Notes: generated by a model not told the origin, from the sequence alone. DNA of 64,000 bases from Acridotheres tristis (GCA_037013685.1 CM072888.1:2151034-2215033), one strand, 5' to 3'. Numbered from the stretch's first letter, positions 25,561 to 38,390 are shown. Program-made: numbers and translations.

Positions 25561-27853
25561 TATTGACTATCTCTAAGGATTGAGAATTCATAGTCTAGCT
25601 AGATAATATGTTTCTTTGCTTTGAAAGTGTTTCTTAACTTGTATTTTAATTTGTGCCTGTTGCTGGGTACCACTGCGAAGTGCCTGTCTTGGTCTTTGTC
25701 TCATTTGTATTTGATGCACTGATAAGATACCCCTGGTCTTCAGTTTCCTAAATGTGAGTGTGGGAGTGCTCTGACTTGCTGACAACATGGTTTCAATTTT
25801 TTTTATATATAGATAGTACAGGTGCAGAATATGAAGTAAGGTGAGGATGTAGAAAGAAGAATATAGAGTTCAACTAGAATATAAAGTTCTAATTTTCATT
25901 GTGTCAATTGTGACCATTACAACAAACATCTTAATGGATCTGCTGCTGTTAAATTCAGTAGGAATGGAGCTGGTCTTCTAGGATTAAATTTTTAATTGCA
26001 GAAGCCACCTAGAATGCTGATATAAGGAATGACTCTGGGAAATCCTGTGTCAGACTGACAATGTGGACATGCCTGAGGTAGTGATAAGCCGGCTATCTTG
26101 CACAGCAGCAGTGACCCGGCTGCACCATCACACTGCTTGGTGCAGGCTGGAGCCGTCTGCCAGCAGCTGTAACAAGGACACGCTCCTTTGCCTTGGGTTT
26201 ACACGACAATAGGAATGAATTTGGGAGCGAGGGTCCTGGGTCTGGGAAACACCCAAGCAAAACTCGGCAAGGAAGCCCCTCTGACTGACCACACTAGCAA
26301 GGTGAAGGGATTCCTGTAGTACTGCTGCCCTGAATGCTGATGTACTGCACCCTGGCAGTGCTTCAGAGAGAATGACCAGCACACTGCTGAAGGACTTCCA
26401 GGGAGCTGCTTCACACTTTTGCATCATTTCTTTTCAGCTTCGTAAAGTAAATTAAAAAAAAAAAAAATTAAAAATTAGTTTTTCACAGGAGTGAAATCCC
26501 CTGGATCGAAGCTGTCTGAAGGGAGGTAATTGTGTGTTGTTAACCTGACAGATTGTTACATGAGGCTAGGGTTCAGATGTGGGGTGGATTAAGGCAAGCT
26601 AAGCAGCTGGACTTAGGTGTAATGAATACAAGCCTGGAAACAACATAACTAATGGGATATATCCGTGGGAAGTCTCCACACACTAATCCACCTGCTCACC
26701 TAAGCCCTCATTCATGGCAACTTGAGTCATTGCTCCTGGTTCTGTGGGTTCATAAATATGCTTTGGAGATCTGATATCCCCTTTATAAACTGCAGAGGGC
26801 TGAGCAGGTATGTGACTGCAGCCCGGTTTCAAGCAAATGAAAAATTACTTTCTGTGTGTTGGAAGTTTGTCTACATATATTTTTTTTAGCTCATAAATTT
26901 TGTGAAGGAAATGGAATACACATGCTATAATATTTTTTTTCCTCACTGCTTTAAATGAGTATGAATGCTTTCAGCATTTCTGAATATTTAGGACTTCCTT
27001 GGCTGTTTGGGTGTTTCTGAGGCAGCTTCTGTGCTTATTGGGGCTGATTTTGTGCTGTTATTAGACCTGTTGTCAGTTGACACCAGCTGTGATTCCCTGG
27101 CTGGTTAGTTGGGGTTGGTTTGGTTTCATGCTGCATTTCTGGGATTATGGGAAATGAAGACTATCGACGTGTTGTTACAGAGCCAAGAGCATTTGTTTTC
27201 TTTGACTACACCTAAAGCTGTGCTGCCTAAGGTGAATGCCCAGGATTTGGGGAGAGGAGCTAAGAGCAGTTCAGGTTAATGAGGTTGTCATCCTTCAGCA
27301 AACTTGTACCTGTGCATTTGGGGTGGTTTGGTAGCTGGAATACTTGTCACAACCAGCTTTTCCAGTTTTTTGTTTGTGGGCACTGTCACACTGTACCCTT
27401 GATTCGCCAGGGAGTTGTGTGACAGTGCAACTCCCATGCACTGATAGCAAAAAAGGAAAGGTCAGGTGAGAAATGTGGATGGAAATTGGAAATCCTCAAA
27501 CTGTGTCGTTGTCTTGCTCCTCCCTTACACCTTCCTGCCTGCACTTAGCAGTGGCAGTCTCCCCGGAGTGCTGCCCTTTTGCTACTCTCAGTGACTCCCA
27601 GAGAATTCTTCTTTTCACCAGGCATTAAGCCTTCCATCATTTAAGTCTCTCAGGAAAATCTGCTCATTTCCTGGCTATCATACAAGTCTCTTGTTTTTTT
27701 CAGCTTGAAGACTAAAAGTAAATATATAATGAAAAATATTATTAAAAGGCCCATCTCTAGGGACAGAGGGACAAGTGATGAATTTGGCAGAGTGAGATAG
27801 TTTATTTTTTATCCCCTTTACATCACTGCAATATCTCGCAATCTCTGGGGTTT

Positions 27854-27911
27854 CAGAACCATCATGCATGATTGTTAGTTACCAGAACCATCATGTGCGA
27901 TTGAAGTTTAC
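27854..27911. repeat. 29-bp tandem duplication, two copies
   Basis: Copies at 27854-27882 and 27883-27911 both begin CAGAACCATCATG and end in a diverged G-TT-TAC tail, with no spacer and equal length. The first copy includes the 12-bp perfect palindrome ATCATGCATGAT (27861-27872), which is broken in the second copy. This is a local duplication followed by several substitutions. Confidence 0.85.
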
Positions 27912-28978
27912 TTCTGAGTGTAAAGGTGAAGTATCAATGACTGAATTATTTTAATAGTGCAAGAAACATTGTATGAGGAAAACACACCATACATAATCAC
28001 CACGTACCTCAACAATGTACTTAACCCAGCAATCACTTATTGGGAATAAGCAAATGTCAGACCAAGATTGTAAATGGCTTAGTTTGCTATGAGAAAGGGC
28101 TGGGCAGGGGGATAAGTTTGTAAAATTTGACTAAAATGAGAGATGGAAAATGACCTCTCTCTTTAAAACCAGTATCTGTGTTTGTAAATTAAAAGACTAG
28201 CTGCATCTCCACAGGTTCCCCAAATGAATTCTGTGCATGTCTGACGCTGATAACAAATGACTGTTGTATGTCTTTCCCGAAATCCTTGCTGTGACTGTGA
28301 TTGCAGCTCTAATTATGGCATAACAGATGCAGTGTTGTATGGCACCCGCCTTCTTCAAGATCTGTAGCTCCCCTTACTTCTACATGAGTTTTCTCATTTT
28401 AGTCTAGAATTTACTACTGCTCACAGTAACAAAGAAGTCGCTCTTAAAGTAAGGGAAAGAAAAAAGATTTTGAGATTGTTACACAGCTCACATTGTTGTT
28501 GTGCTGCAGATGTTCGTTGTGTTCGCAGACAGCGCGATTGTGGGAGAGTGAATTCATGCCTCACTGGGTCCTTTCCACTTTCTCCAGCCTCTCCTCTGCT
28601 GACTAAGCAGTTAAAGAGAGTTTTTTCTTTTGTTCCTCAGCCTTCACTGCTGTTTGAGAAGGAGGGCAAGTTACTTGGCTGTTTTTATCAGTTGGAAGTG
28701 GAACAGTGTAATGTTTTTTTCTTTTTAAAGTGTTAATCAGAAGAATAGAAGAAGACATTTACATGTGAATGTTGTTGTGCTGTTCTTCCAACCTAAGGAG
28801 GAGGTGATTTATTTTAATAGTACAAACTAAGCCTTGTGCTGTGCCAATCATGTTGCCATTGTCTGCTTTGATAGTGACAGTGAATCATCTCTTGGATGTT
28901 ACAGTTGTGGCCAAATGCGTCGTTCACGTGAATGGATTTGGGGATAAGGAAGGTGTGTGAGCAGCATCTCGTGCCGCA

Positions 28979-29131
28979 GGGCTGCCCCATCCCTGGAAGT
29001 GTCCAAGGCCAGGCCGGACGGGGCAAGTTACTTGGAGCAACCTAGCGGAGGGTGTCCCTTCCTGTGCCAGGGGGCTGGAACTAGGAGATGAGTTGAAGAC
29101 TTTTCCAGCCCCAACCGCTCTGTGATCCAAC
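28979..29131 (+). repeat. CR1 LINE 3' end abutting the ANK2 promoter
   Basis: The order 'gctgccccatccctggaagt', 'gtccaaggccaggccggacg', 'gagcaacctagcggagggtg', 'tgccagggggctggaactag', 'ccagccccaaccgctctgtg' follows the CR1 3' region to its end. The copy stops 187 bases before the ANK2 start codon and runs directly into the CpG island. Unlike most old CR1 copies it still holds several CpG dinucleotides. That is expected if the site has stayed unmethylated in the germ line, as in an active promoter; this is inference. Confidence 0.92.
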
Positions 29132-29280
29132 AGCATTTTTTCCCCCGGAGCATCACCCCCTGCCCGGGCGCGCCGTCCCCGCCCCGCCGCCGCCACGGCA
29201 ACGCCGCCGCTGTCGCTGTGCCCGCCCCCGGCCCTGCCCCGGCGGTGCCACCCTCGGCTGGGGCTGGGCGCGGAGCCTGC

Positions 29281-29316
29281 ATGGCACGGCGCGGTGCCGA
29301 CAGTGCCGCTCGCTAG
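29281..29316 (+). other. Upstream ORF in the ANK2 leader
   Basis: An ATG at 29281 opens an 11-codon frame (MARRGADSAAR) that stops at TAG 29314-29316. One base then separates the stop from the ANK2 ATG at 29318. Its Kozak context is weak (T at -3, G at +4) while the main ATG has A at -3. If the leader starts upstream of 29281, ribosomes could leak past or reinitiate. No peptide function is implied. Confidence 0.6.
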
Positions 29317-29317
29317 G

Positions 29318-29398
29318 ATGAACGAGGAGGCTGCCCAGAAGAGCGACGGCGGCGAGAAGTGCAACGGCGGCAGCCAGCGGAGAAAGAGACCCAAGAAG
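29318..29398 (+). CDS. ANK2: Ankyrin-B (ANK2) coding exon 1
   Basis: This is the first coding exon of the canonical ankyrin-B isoform. Ankyrin-B is a peripheral adaptor that links membrane proteins such as ion transporters to the spectrin skeleton; its ankyrin-repeat, ZU5, UPA and death domains lie in later exons outside this window. The 27 codons begin MNEEAAQKSDGGEK, continue CNGGSQ and end RRKRPKK. From memory, human ANK2 starts MMNEDAAQKSDSGEKFNG and has the same basic tail before SDSNASFLR, so the match is near end to end. The exon ends in AAG followed by the donor GTGGGA at 29399, in phase 0, as needed to join the shared ankyrin-repeat exon. The start is the ATG with A at -3; the extra human Met codon is AGG here. 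Substitutions such as Phe to Cys in the middle are visible. Confidence 0.93.
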
Positions 29399-32300
29399 GT
29401 GGGACCGGGACCGGCAGCGGAGCCGGGCGGGAATCGGTGCTTGGGGTCGCGGAGCCCGGGGGGATACTCCTGTCCTGCCTCCGTCAGCAAGGGGTCTCTC
29501 CCCATCTGTTTCTGTGTGGAAATGGATAGCGCTGCGAAAACCGAGCTGGATGGCTGAGCCGAGGCGGTTTTCTGTATTTTTTGTTCAGTTGAATTTGGTG
29601 TCATTTGGCAGTGGATGCTGCTCAGCGCAGGTTTCCCTCGGCTGTCCTTAGGAGAGCGGGTGGTTTGTTTTGACAGGAGATCGTATTGGCTCATGTGTTG
29701 CCACACATCCCTTTTCTTTCAAGCTAGGGAGATGGAGGTTTATAAACCTTTGGTTTATTTTTTCCAGAGATGTTTCTTAAGGTCATATTGTAAACAGTCA
29801 TAGAGAGATCCATTGCTGTCTATTGAACCGTCCGCGGCAATTTGGTGATGATAATGACAAATAACTGGGTAAAAATGTGAATTTGTCTAGCCACACCCAG
29901 TTCCTAGGGCACTTTCTCTGCGTGTCCAGTCTCTCTGTCACAAATGGTTGGTTTTCAAGGTATAGCCTGCCGTGCCCGCTGCTTCAACCCCTTGCTTGAG
30001 GTAATCTGTTTTTAATGGCTTTATGGCTTTAATTGCAAGCAGATATTTATTTCTGTTTGGGCTTTCTTTCCCCTCTAGTAGGAGTGATGCCTGTGGTGCT
30101 GCATAATTATGACATAAACGGGTTTATACTTATTCTCCCCTCCCCTTTTTTTATGTCAATTGCTATAACCTGCGTTACCCCACTGAAATGTGGGGGACTG
30201 CTTACATGATGGAGGAGTATTTAATCCATACACAGCATACACTGACGAATTGTTCAGTCCCTCATTTTGCATAGAATTTGCATTTTAACCGATACTGTAC
30301 ATGAGCAAGACAAATTGTTATAGATGGTAATAACACGCGTACACGTGTTCAGGGACTTGTGCGTGGGCTTGGACCTGGTGAGGAAAAGCTCTTTTGCAAT
30401 AGGTGACTCTGTTAGGCCCCTTTTTATCACAGAGGAAAGATGCTGTACCTATAACCACAAGGGAATGAGAGAATCCAGTCTAAACGAGAATTTGAAGAAA
30501 AAACCCTCACCCCACCCCATTGTGCTTGGAATATTGCCTGAATCTCCACACAGTGGGGGATTTTATATAGCATCTTAACCTGATATTTAAGCAGATCTAG
30601 TAGGAAAGAGGATATCTGCTTTGTCTCACCTCTGAATTTTAAAGGTTTATTTGTGGGGGAATGGAAATCCATATAAGGAAGCAAAAATCTAAAGATTAAG
30701 TGTCTAGCCAATTGGACTGTTAGGTTATCTGGAAACAATGTCATGCTAGCAGAGAGGTTTTGAAGGAGTCAAATGGGTGTTTAGATTGCTTCTTTTTAAA
30801 ATATCTGTATTTATGCTTTCTTTTTTCCCCATTGTTTTCTAAGTAAAGTAGCCCACAGCCTTTCAAGGTTGCAACAACTGCCAAATGAATGCTTGGAAAG
30901 CATCTCTTATATTGAGTTTTCATATTCAGAGTCTTCCAACAGCTGATTCATCTTCATTTTTCAAAAGCATAATAAATGCTTGGTTATCTTCTTTTAGAAC
31001 CGTCAGTCTTTTACAACTAAAAAGTATTAATGAGGTGTTTTCAGTTGAAAATAAGCAAAAATATTGTTAATCCCTGAGTTTGGATGAACTAAATGTTGGT
31101 GGCTCAGGTCTGGTTTTAGATAAGCTCTCACCACTCTTCACCTGTAGTGACTTCATGAGGAAATACAGCTTCTGCCTTTGATATTTCTTTTAAAATTCTA
31201 CAAATTGTTTTCTAAAAACCTCAAAATTGGTAACTTTCTTGGTGAGGGAGATAGATCCTGGAATAGCCAAGAGTACAAGAATTCCAGGTTCAATTCCTCT
31301 GTGTCTTGACGAGGTAGGCACAATTTATTTTGAGAAGAGAGACAAAAGTGCCATGTGCAAGAGCTCCAAAATCCCAAGTAATGTAGCCTGTTTTCAGGTC
31401 CTGAACTACTTTTGCTGAACAAAGCTGCATTGCACCAGCCAATATGCCCTCTATCTGTTCTGCGGAAGTTGATCCCTTTTGTGTGGATAATTAAATATTA
31501 ATTGAGCTAGATGAGTTTGATCTATGTATTGGGAGAGACAGAGAGTGACTCTTCTCGGATACAGCGTTCAGCTGGGTCTTCTGTATTCCAGGAGGGTGTC
31601 CTAGCCAGGAAGCCAAGCAAACCCCTTTTTTTTTAAAGTATGTGCACACTTGAAAATAAGAAGGCTTCAGTTTTGTCCTAATATAGGATGGGGAAAATCG
31701 GAAGTTTCATAGAATGGGGAAAATTACTGCCTACACAAAGCCAAATTTACTCCTTGTGGTGATGGTTGTAGCTTTGTGCGTTCTTGTGAATCAGTAGGCT
31801 GCCTTATTAATTTGTTAATCCAATGGTAGGGTTGTGTCCAGTTTTCCTGTGGTATTTTGCCCCTGTGATAACTGGGATGTGATCAGATTTGTGTTTTTGG
31901 GAAGAAAGGCCGTGTTCACTCAGTTCTAGTATTGGAGAGCATAGGATGCAGTTGTGGACAGAACTTGTTCTGCTATTGGTGGAACTTCATGGAGATTGAC
32001 GCAGTGAGTGATCTGGAATTCGTAATATACTGGTGTTTTCTTCTGTCTTTTGCCAAGTCTGTTGCAAAGGACTCAAGTACTAAATTCCTAGAATTCCTTT
32101 CAAGGATGTTTTTTTCATTCTAGAATGTTTCAGATGAAAAACAACTACTGTTGGTCATCAAGGGGAATATCTAGTACTGAAAGCACTGATGGCAAAGGGG
32201 CTTCTAGGAACCACAAGTTCTTCTCACCCACGCTGTTGATGGATCAATGCAGAAATAATCCATTTTGGCTTATTGCAGAATTCCAGTCTTGTTACTTGTA

Positions 32301-35300
32301 TTGCTCATTCTTTAAGAAAATTTAAAATCCTGAAGTCAGACCCATAGTGGAATAGACTTGGAGGAAGTTGTAATATTGATTTAAAGGAACAGAAATGAGA
32401 CTTCCTTTTCTAACCTAAGCATAATCTCCTATATTAAATAAAATTGGCTGCATTATATGAAGTACTTCCAGTGGAAGCTGTATGCTTGCTAATGGAATCA
32501 TTACAGTGTACAAGCTAATCCTTTTAATTAATTTTAATTACTTAAGACTTTTTATTCTATGCATAAAGTAATTGAGATCCATTTTCGAATACAAGTGTCA
32601 TGTTGGTCACTTACGTTCATGACCAAGAATCCCAGTGTACAAAAAACATGCAGAGAGGGATTGCCAGAAGAGTGAGCCTGTCCTACATAGAATCCAGAGG
32701 AGCTTGGCTTTAGGGTGCTCAAGCAAAGGCAACCTGAGGGGAGAAGGAAATGAGGCTCCTCTGCAGCCTTCTAATAGGTTTAATCAGATAAAAAGCCAAG
32801 AGCAACTTAATTATGTATGAGATATGATTTTCTAACATATCACTGGACTGGATTCAACTCCTTCGAGGAGGTTCCTCATGCTCCCATGTTTCTGTGCTTT
32901 CCTATTCGTCATTTGCAGTGTCATAATAATATTACACAGCGCTTTAATTGGTGGTAAATGTGGCTATTTAAGTGTTTTAAAATGCTTGTTTACCTGGTTG
33001 TTTCACTCTTACAACTAGCAAATATAGTGGAAAATTGAATGCCATCAGAAGAGGGGTTTGAACCAGTGACCATCTCTCCTGAGATTGGTGTGGGGACTGG
33101 TAGGATGGCAGTTCCAGTCCTCTGGGTGGTGTTCTCCTGAATTGCCTTCATTCCAGCTTGCAAATTCCCACCATTCCTTTCCTAGTTGCTGCTCTTTGCC
33201 CCACTGTGCTGTTATTACTGCTAACAGACAAATAGCTGTGGCCACACTGCTCTTGGCTGTGCTGTTTGGTGATCCAACCAGAATGCAGCCAGAGTGTGCC
33301 ACCTGAGAGAGATCACGTCTTCTGGCTTTAGAAGAAAGGAGGTCTTCCTTCAGTCAATAAGCAGTAAATTGAACAGGCAGAAAAGAGCTAATGAGAAAAA
33401 CCACAGGCTTTTCTTCTTTCAGCAGTAGATATCGAAAAGCCTTTATCACAAAGGAAAAGTGGTAGTTTCAAGTTAACCCAACTCACTGGTGTTCAGTATT
33501 ACCAGTTTTATTGGTAACGCAGCTGCTGTAAGGCTGGAAGGTCTTATTCTTCTTTCAGCTGAATCAGTGGGAGAGAACTGGAACTGCTTTGCTTTCAGAA
33601 TAGCTATAATCCAATTTACATGAAAGTAAACAGGCAGATAATATGGTTCTAGAATTTGCTCTTAAGAGAATACATAGAGAAAAAAAATAAACTTGTTTTT
33701 AAGTCATGGACAGTTTTTTAAGATTAAGGGTCAAACCAGTTGTATTCCTAAATGTCTGCCCTGTGATTTAATGTGGTGTGCACTGTCGTTAATCTGATGC
33801 AACTGCACTGCTGTTCTTGCATTATTGAAATCAGGATTTGCTTGTTCCCTTTGCCTTTTATTCCTATCACGAGTCTTCCAGCACATTTTGTGCCAGGTGT
33901 AAAACTAACATTGTAGCTGGGAGCCCTTTGCTGTATTTAGCTTTAGTTGCTATGTGTGATGGTCACAACTCAAAAATGATGTGTATTTCTCCCACTATGG
34001 GATAGAACGTCCCACCTCTGTGTCCCTGGTTGCATCAGCAAACAGTCTGTGCTTCCATAATTACAGTTCCATGGTGAGTGACACTCTGGAGAAATAATTT
34101 CCATTTACTTAGAGCAACAAGACATGGAAAATAATGATGTGTGCTAGAGCTGAACGTCTGAACTGGAGCATTTTGTGCTTCTGTGATTGTCTTACACACT
34201 CTATGATTCCAAAAAAACAGAGAATGCACATGGCCTGGGCCCCATGGCTGAGCTGGGCTTTTCTGGGTCTCTGTGTTCCAGTGTAACAGGGTTACTTCAG
34301 CCATTTCTGTGCTCTATTGTATTGATGCAATGAACACGTCTTAGGTTTAACACAGCTACTTGGAAGATTTAATTTGTTAATTGTGGCCTTTAAAGGTAAT
34401 ATATGTATATTGTTTTTAAAATGTTGTTATAACAGAGCAATAGGAATCTGCAAAGGGTGGGAGTTGTTTTAGTGTATTAGCAGATTAGTGCCAGTGCTGC
34501 ATTTCACAGATTAAATACTGTGAAGATAACAAGGAGGAAATGATCTGGATCAGTGGTGGCTGCTACAGGGGATGGTGTGGCTGGTTGAGCCTGCATCCGC
34601 CGGCCACGCGTTCCGGGCTCCTGATTTATCATTCACAGCTCTTGCTCATTTTCTCCAATGTTTGGCAAACATTGGCTGAGTCAGAGAAGCCAAGTCCCTT
34701 CATCCCTAGCCAGCTTCCCTTTTTCCCTGCAGGGTGCCTGGGGCCGTCAAGTGTCGCACATATTTTATTGCACTGGCACATCTCAGCCTTGTCACGTGTT
34801 GCTGCGGTGACAGAGGCTGAGGTGGGCTTAAAGCCGCCTGTCCTGCCTCTCTGGGGACATTGGGGCCACGCCGGAGGCAGCCACACGCTCTGTCTGCCCT
34901 CATGGCATCCACCTCTCGAAGCTGCCTGTCACTATCCGAGCGGCCATGTGTCCCTGTCTGCACTGGGCATGCTGTTTTGATGACATCTCTGGCTAGGGAC
35001 GTTTCTTCACTCTACAAATTATTAAGACTGGCATATGCAGCACGTTGATATTTAGGTTAGACACTGGGAGCCCTGAAGCTCTGAAATGCAAGGAACAGAG
35101 GGAGGCCAAAAAAATACTAAGATGGCCGGAGGCTTTTCCATTCTCATTCGTTTTCAGGGATTAATTATTTCAAAAATCTTTTCTAGCTGATTAACTAGGC
35201 TTCTTTTGTTTTGGTGACAGAAATTGCTGAGCTGAAAGTTTGAACTTGTCGTCATTATTTCTCCACTGTGTAAGAATAATTAAGTATTTTTGTTTTCAGT

Positions 35301-38300
35301 GGGATCCTAGTAGCTTTTCGTTTTTTCATTTATTTCCACTTAATTTCATTGTTCTCTAGCATCAAATATAGGAGGGGAAAATATTTTAAAAGTAGATGGA
35401 GATGGGCCAGTGTTTAAGGCTCCCTCAGAGCAGTTTCTAAAATGGTGTGAGAGAGACAGTGAATTACGTCAGGTCAATTTTGATTAAAAAAATCATATTT
35501 GAAAGGACATGTAATCGATTGTCAAATTTGTCTTTAGTTCAAATATTAATTTGGAGGCTGGAAAATATAGTATTACATCTTTACCTTTTACACAAAAAGG
35601 CATTGTATCCTTTTGGGCATTCCAAGTCAGTTTGGGAATGGATTTGTCTTCTCCAAACCTTCTTGAAATAAAAATGTTCCTTGAGCACACAGGAATTTAG
35701 GGACAGCCAAGGTAGACACCAACCCACATGTTACTTCACCTCTTTTGTGGCTCCTTCCAGCTGGCTGCACTTGGGTTACAAGCAGGTACACAATTTGTAA
35801 CCTACTTCTGTTTTCTCTGGGTTTAGCTCACACACACGCACCCCCCAATTTAGCCCATGAATGAAGTGCTCTCAGGGGAATAGGATCGGCTCTGAAGGAG
35901 AGGATAGAGTAAATGGCAGTAATTGCAGTTGGAAGTGATTTTCTAGGTTAAACAGTGTATAGGTTTCTGCCACAAGCTGAGTGGTTCCGAAGGGATTGGT
36001 TGTTTTTGTTTGTTTCATTCAGGCTTGGCTGCTGTGCGTTTATATTGCACTGTAGTACTAGATCTTAGCAAGCAGAACGTATGGATTTCAGTTGGCACCA
36101 GGAATGCACAGATTCCTGCAATAGTACAGCTTCACGATCAATTACATCTGCTAATTGCTTCACTCCTCGGGTTCCTTTATAAGGCAGGGTTTGAAGTGTG
36201 TGTCAGAGTAGTGGAGGCAGCAAAGAACATTGGTGATAGTTTTGAAGTATGCAAATGGAAGTGGGAGCTGGTGTTTATAAACAATTTACACCCTTCTATG
36301 GGATAACAATTCTAAACCTTGTTTGTCTCCTTCTGTATTAAAAATCGTGCTGCTTTCCTGTGATCAAAAGACTCTGCTAGTCCTCCTTTTTAAAATATTT
36401 TAAATGTCTAATATATCTGGCAGTTTTCAGTATCGGAGAGCAGATGTCAATGTATAAATGTCAGGAAACAGTGGCAGTTATTCATGGCGTGAGCCATTAG
36501 GAACCTCGTCTGGCTGTGCTGGTGGGGACATGGGTATGATCTAATCAGAAAGCGAATGAATGGGCATAAACACCAGGAGAAGGAGGCCCTGGTATGTGTG
36601 TGTGCACACTTGGGTGTGTGGTGTGGTGCTGTGTCCTGGCCTGTTTGTGTTTTTCCGGAGCATGGCAACGGAGCACAGTGGGCTCCAGTCTGTGCTGGAT
36701 GGCAGCGTGGGTTTGGTACAGCCGCGGGGCCCTGCCGGCTTCCATCAGCCGAGGAGCTGGGCTCCTGTTGCTGTGCACCTCTGACAGGGCAGAGCGGGGT
36801 GAATATCACAAACAGAAGCTCTGGAATGGGCACAGATTTTCCAATCAATCAGTGATTCATGCTCATTAGCTTTGAAACATTGAAGAAAGGCGCTTTATGA
36901 GCTGGCATTTCCATTTGTGCTTTAACTGCTTTACCCAGGCTGAAGCCAGAATGATGACTGCAGCACTCGTGAAAGGAAGGGGAAGACAAAGATGGGAACG
37001 TGTTCTGTAGCTTGTCTGAAGGTCACTGCCCTGGTTAGAGATCACAGCCTCCCACTCAGCCCTTGGATCTGCTGTTAGCCTCTTACTTGGTGTGAAATAC
37101 AAGTTAAATAGGTCAAGTGTAGAGAAGAGTTATTTTGTTAGATAACAGTTGCCTTCAGAGTTGGGGAGGAGAGGTGTGAATATTCCTTCCCTACCTTGTG
37201 TGTTCCCCGCCTGAAAGACAAGCCAGGCTTTTGTTGTTGCATTCATTTTTAATTAGTCTCTCGTAACAGTGCAGGAGGTGTTTCTCAAGGAAACCACAGC
37301 CCTTGCAGAGCTTGCAGTCACTGCAGTCGTGTTTGGAGGTGTGTGTGAGGGCTTGTGGTTAATGATATCTGATGCTGTGTATTTGTACATGCCTCTCTCC
37401 CCCCTGCTCGTCAGCAGAACTGCTTTTTTCACAGTCACATCCCCAACAGAAGCAGCAGGTGATGGCTTTCAGTTGGAAAACAGCTGCCAGGAACTCATTA
37501 TGCACTAATGTACAGTTTAAGATTCAAGATTGCTCCTTTATAGAAGGAGCTTACGAGTGTGGCCCTTTGGAAATGTGGCTGACAGCAATTAGGATAGTGA
37601 TGTACAGCATGCCTTTCCTGGAAATCATTCTAAAGACCAGGTATTACCTCTGAACAGAAATAGTACAGTCTGGATTGTACTTACACAGCACTTCTGTATA
37701 TGATATCCAAATTTCTTTCAGTGATTGAGGAAAAAAGTCCAGCTGGAAATCTCTTCTGCATATTGTAGTTTCATCTAAACAGAAACCAGATGCACTTAAA
37801 AAAACCTAAACTAAACAATTACTGAATGTAAGTGGTAAATACAGTAAAAGAAATTAATCTATTTGATATAATCAAAGTGATAAAGATACTGTTACAAACT
37901 GATTTAGTATGAGTTGGAGTAAGGGAAGCTTCATGTGTTGGATGTTGATGCTAGAGCCCGTAGTTAAGGGATGATTCACGTGGGAAGGCATATTTGAAAT
38001 GAGGCTTTTTTTTCTTTAATCCCACCCCTTGTCTTGGGAGGATTCGTGTGATGGTGAATTTTATTTTATTTTTCCAGTACCTCAGATTCCAGTCTGAAAA
38101 GCCTCCAAAGTCTTTCAGTCTCCAATGGCCATAATGCAGCTGTGGCATTTGTATTTGTGTTTAGAAATAAGTTCTGAAAAGTGATCGGGTTATTGGTTTC
38201 GGTCTCTGGGTTCCAAGCATGAGGCCACAGTTAGACAAATGGTGTGAGGTGACACTGCCACCAGTTGAATGTTCTAGGAAGCAGAGTAAGGAATTCATCT

Positions 38301-38390
38301 GGGTTTGAGCTCCCCTCTTCCACCCTGTACAGGACCCAGGGTGGGAAGGATGGAAATGAGCAGCTGGGAGCATAGAGAAGGTGAGGCTGA

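Larger units (their letters stand above)
24861..28978. other. Non-coding, no gene seen
   Basis: About 4.1 kb just upstream of the ANK2 promoter. No supported exon or RNA gene. It contains a probable decayed CR1 (25.48 kb), a 14-base poly-A tract at 26454-26467 and a 29-bp tandem duplication (27.85 kb), listed separately where useful. Distal promoter elements may be present but none is recognisable with confidence. Confidence 0.6.
29132..29560 (+). promoter_or_regulatory. ANK2: CpG island promoter of ANK2
   Basis: GC content and CpG density rise sharply from about 29,145 ('cccgggcgcgccgtccccgc') and fall after about 29,560. GC boxes of the CCCGCCCC type occur near 29,175 and 29,221. There is no TATA box. 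The island covers the leader, exon 1 and the start of intron 1, as expected of a TATA-less CpG promoter. The transcription start cannot be fixed from sequence but should lie between the CR1 end and 29,280. The start of the intron (29,401-29,431) is also rich in GGG runs. Confidence 0.85.

Noticed and set aside
28924..29706. A 260-codon minus-strand open frame over the ANK2 promoter
   Set aside because: It is antisense to the CR1 end, the CpG island and exon 1. Its Pro/Ala/Gly-rich composition is what GC-rich sequence gives by chance, and no domain is recognisable.
31264..31297. A-box-like TAGCCAAGAG followed by B-box-like GGTTCAATTCC
   Set aside because: The spacing of about 23 bases is far too short for a tRNA and no cloverleaf can be drawn.
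36447..36855. Overlapping open frames on both strands near 36.5-36.9 kb
   Set aside because: They follow TG-rich low-complexity and GC-rich sequence; several frames are open at once, which argues against coding.
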